The notes below the pieces were generated by a model. It saw nothing but the letters and a program-made list of their open reading frames with translations, was not told where the DNA came from and made no database searches. Shown piece by piece: positions 62,001 through 64,000 of a stretch of 64,000 nt of DNA. A program made the position numbers and the translations under genes. The first letter of the stretch is position 1. The number at the start of each line of letters is the position of its first letter. Origin of the DNA: Liopterus haemorrhoidalis (lineage: Eukaryota; Arthropoda; Insecta; Coleoptera; Dytiscidae); the NCBI GenBank assembly GCA_963971575.1, contig OZ020612.1, positions 30,049,916 to 30,113,915 of the forward strand, given 5' to 3'.

Positions 62001-64000
62001 CCGATATATGGTAAAGGAACTTTTTAAAACATATTTTAAACAAAAAAAAAATTTGAAAAATTTTAAAATTTTTGTAATAGAATTTAATTTTTCAAAAAAT
62101 TCTATCTCAATAACGGTAAAAGATAGGGACCTCTGGTTTAAATTTTTGAGTTCCTCAAGTCCATTTTAGTCGAAGGAAATTAGGGCCTTAATAACCAAAC
62201 TTATACAAAAGCATGTATCATTAAACAAAACCCTTAAAAATGGCAAAAAATCGAAAAATCGTAAGGGGGATCCCTTCGATAAGAAATCTCGAATTTTTAC
62301 AAAAAAAAATATTTCGGATTTTTCTCAAAATTTATACACATTGGGCCGTAGATCACAAAAATAAGGTTCATTTTGGATTTTGGCCAACTGTTTTTGAGTA
62401 AATCGGAAAAAAAGTACCTAAAATTGACTATATCGGAAAATAGTACCTAAAATTGACTATAACTAAAAAACTAAGGCCTCTTGATTTTTTTAAATATTTT
62501 TTTATTAATCCTCACCCCAAAATTACCTAACGGCCGTATTTTGGACTGTATTAGGAAAACTTTTTTTTTTCAAAAAAATGAACAGAAAATATATGAACAT
62601 GTATTTCAAAAACTAAAAGAGATAGGGACCTGCGGTTGGAATTTTTGAAGTTTTAAGGTCCGATATATGGTAAAGGCACATTTTAAAACATATTTTAAAC
62701 AAAAAAAATTTTTGTAATAGAATTTAATTTTTCAAAAAATTATATCTCAATAACGGTAAAAGATAGGGACCTCTGGTTTAAATTTTTGAGTTCCTCAAGT
62801 CCATTTTAGTCGAAGGAAATTAGGGCTTTAATAACCAAACTTATACAAAAGCATGTATCATTAAACAAAACCCTTAAAAATGGCAAAAAATCGAAAAATC
62901 GTAAGGTGGACCCCTTCGATAAGAAATCTCGAATTTTTACAAAAAAAAATATTTCGGATTTTTCTAAAAATTGATACACATTGGGCCGTAGATCACAAAA
63001 ATAAGGTTCATTTTGGATTTTGGCCAACTGTTTTTGAGTAAATCGGAAAAAAAGTACCTAAAATTGACTATATCGGAAAATAGTACCTAAAATTGACTAT
63101 AACTCAAAAACTAAGGCCTCTTGATTTTTTTAAATATTTTTTTATTAATCCTCACCCCAAAATTACCTAACGGCCGTATTTTGGACTGTATTAGGAAAAC
63201 TTTTTTTTTTCAAAAAAATGAACAGAGAATATATGAACATGTATTTCAAAAACTAAAAGAGATAGGGACCTGCGGTTGGAATTTTTGAAGTTTTAAGGTC
63301 CGATATATGGTAAAGGCACTTTTTAAAACATATTTTAAACAAAAAAAAAATTTGTAAAATTTTAAAATTTTTGTAATAGAATTTAATTTTTCAAAAAATT
63401 CTATCTCAATAACGGTAAAAGATAGGGACCTCTGGTTTAAATTTTTGAGTTCCTCAAGTCCATTTTAGTCGAAGGAAATTAGGGCCTTAATAACCAAACT
63501 TATACAAAAGCATGTATCATTAAACAAAACCCTTAAAAATGGCAAAAAATCGAAAAATCGTAAGGGGGATCCCTTCGATAAGAAATCTCGAATTTTTACA
63601 AAAAAAAATATTTCGGATTTTTCTCAAATTTGATACACATTGGGCCGTAGATCACAAAAATAAGGTTCATTTTGGATTTTGGCCAACTGTTTTTGAGTAA
63701 ATCGGAAAGAAAGTACCTAAAATTGACTATATCGGAAAATAGTACCTAAAATTGACTATAACTCAAAAACTAAGGCCTCTTGATTTTTATTAATATTTTT
63801 TTATTAATCCTCACCCCAAAATTACCTAACGGCCGTATTTTGGACTGTATTAGGAAAACTTTTTTTTTCAAAAAATGAACAGAGAATATATGAACATGTA
63901 TTTCAAAAAGTAAAAGAGATAGGGACCTGCGGTTGGAATTTTTGAAGTTTTAAGGTCCGATATATGGTAAAGGCACTTTTTAAAACATATTTTAAACAAA
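59020..64000 (+). repeat. Right segment: mixed monomers to the window edge
   Basis: Core spacings 657, 660, 659, 687, 660, 640, 659. The unit near 59275 has caaaaacctcaagagatagg and gatgtatgg, which are unusual. The 687-bp spacing is caused by a third 30-bp subrepeat at about 61060-61140. After 61683 the units resemble those of 26.3-29 kb (tttttcagtaaatcgg, aattctatctc, attttaaaatttttg). The array continues beyond the end of the window. Confidence 0.87.
61059..61140 (+). repeat. 30-bp subrepeat expanded from two to three copies
   Basis: Every normal unit has two tandem copies of a 30-bp element (cgg, A-run, gtacctaaaattgac). Here there are three: a first with the long A-run, a second with cggaaaatagtacc, and a third with cggaaaatagtacat and the change aatattgac. 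This adds about 30 bp and accounts for the 687-bp spacing between 60996 and 61683. Slippage or unequal pairing of the subrepeats is the simplest cause. Confidence 0.9.

Larger units (their letters stand above)
1..64000 (+). repeat. AT-rich satellite array, ~658-bp monomer, head-to-tail
   Basis: The core starting gggccgtagatc recurs 97 times, with first bases at 198, 854, 1505, 2162, 2821, 3248, 4253, 4909 and so on to 63642. Most spacings are 656-660 or 639-641 bp; the exceptions (427, 601, 687, 1003, and a few of 633-653) are explained by local indels, and the 1005-bp step from 3248 to 4253 spans the assembly gap. All copies are on the + strand, so no inversion interrupts the array. Neighbouring monomers differ by scattered substitutions and homopolymer changes only. 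No unique sequence separates units. The array runs off both ends of the window, so its full length is unknown. A centromeric or pericentromeric role is inference; nothing in the sequence proves it. Confidence 0.98.

Noticed and set aside
1..64000. CRISPR array, because of regular spaced repeats
   Set aside because: The units are about 658 bp and abut with no unique spacers; no cas genes are present.
1..64000. Transposon or retroelement insertion, tRNA or rRNA gene
   Set aside because: Every interval between successive cores is accounted for by satellite sequence or a simple indel of it; no foreign sequence, terminal repeats or target-site duplications are seen.

Overview
The whole window is one uninterrupted tandem satellite array. 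I find no gene, RNA gene, transposon or CRISPR array in it. The basic unit is about 658 bp (common lengths 639-641 and 656-660) and about 71% A+T (28.6% G+C counted by hand over 4141-4800). A core shared by almost every unit, beginning at gggccgtagatc, occurs 97 times from 198 to 63642. Every copy is on the + strand, so the array is strictly head-to-tail with no inversion. A long AT-rich satellite and a fixed 200-N scaffold gap (3829-4028) point to eukaryotic heterochromatin (centromeric or pericentromeric) in a long-read, scaffolded assembly. There is no protein-coding sequence to place the species, and I do not recognise the satellite family.

Layout: 1-3828 holds six units, one of them truncated, up to the gap. 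4029-15848 is a ten-monomer higher-order period of 6536 bp seen almost twice. 16667-26348 is a 4841-bp block duplicated in tandem, each copy carrying the same two internal deletions. 26349-30898 holds mixed monomers. 30899-36250 is a distant further copy of the 9.4-15.4 kb block that has lost one monomer. 35252-39490 holds a 1957-bp trimer duplicated in tandem. 38747-40668 matches 16667-18588. 40669-49840 is a mixed stretch with no clear higher-order period. 49841-55095 holds a 2635-bp tetramer repeated twice. 57047-59019 is one monomer type amplified three times. 59020-64000 is a mixed tail containing one expanded 30-bp subrepeat.

The biology here is array evolution. Nested duplications of 1, 3, 4, about 7.5 and 10 monomers, shared private variants far apart, slippage-type deletions at short direct repeats, and patchwork blocks are what unequal exchange and conversion between sister repeats would leave. 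The short open frames (62-113 codons) are by-products of the repeated sequence and are not annotated as genes. I see no previously undescribed gene system. The notable content is the satellite and its layered higher-order structure.
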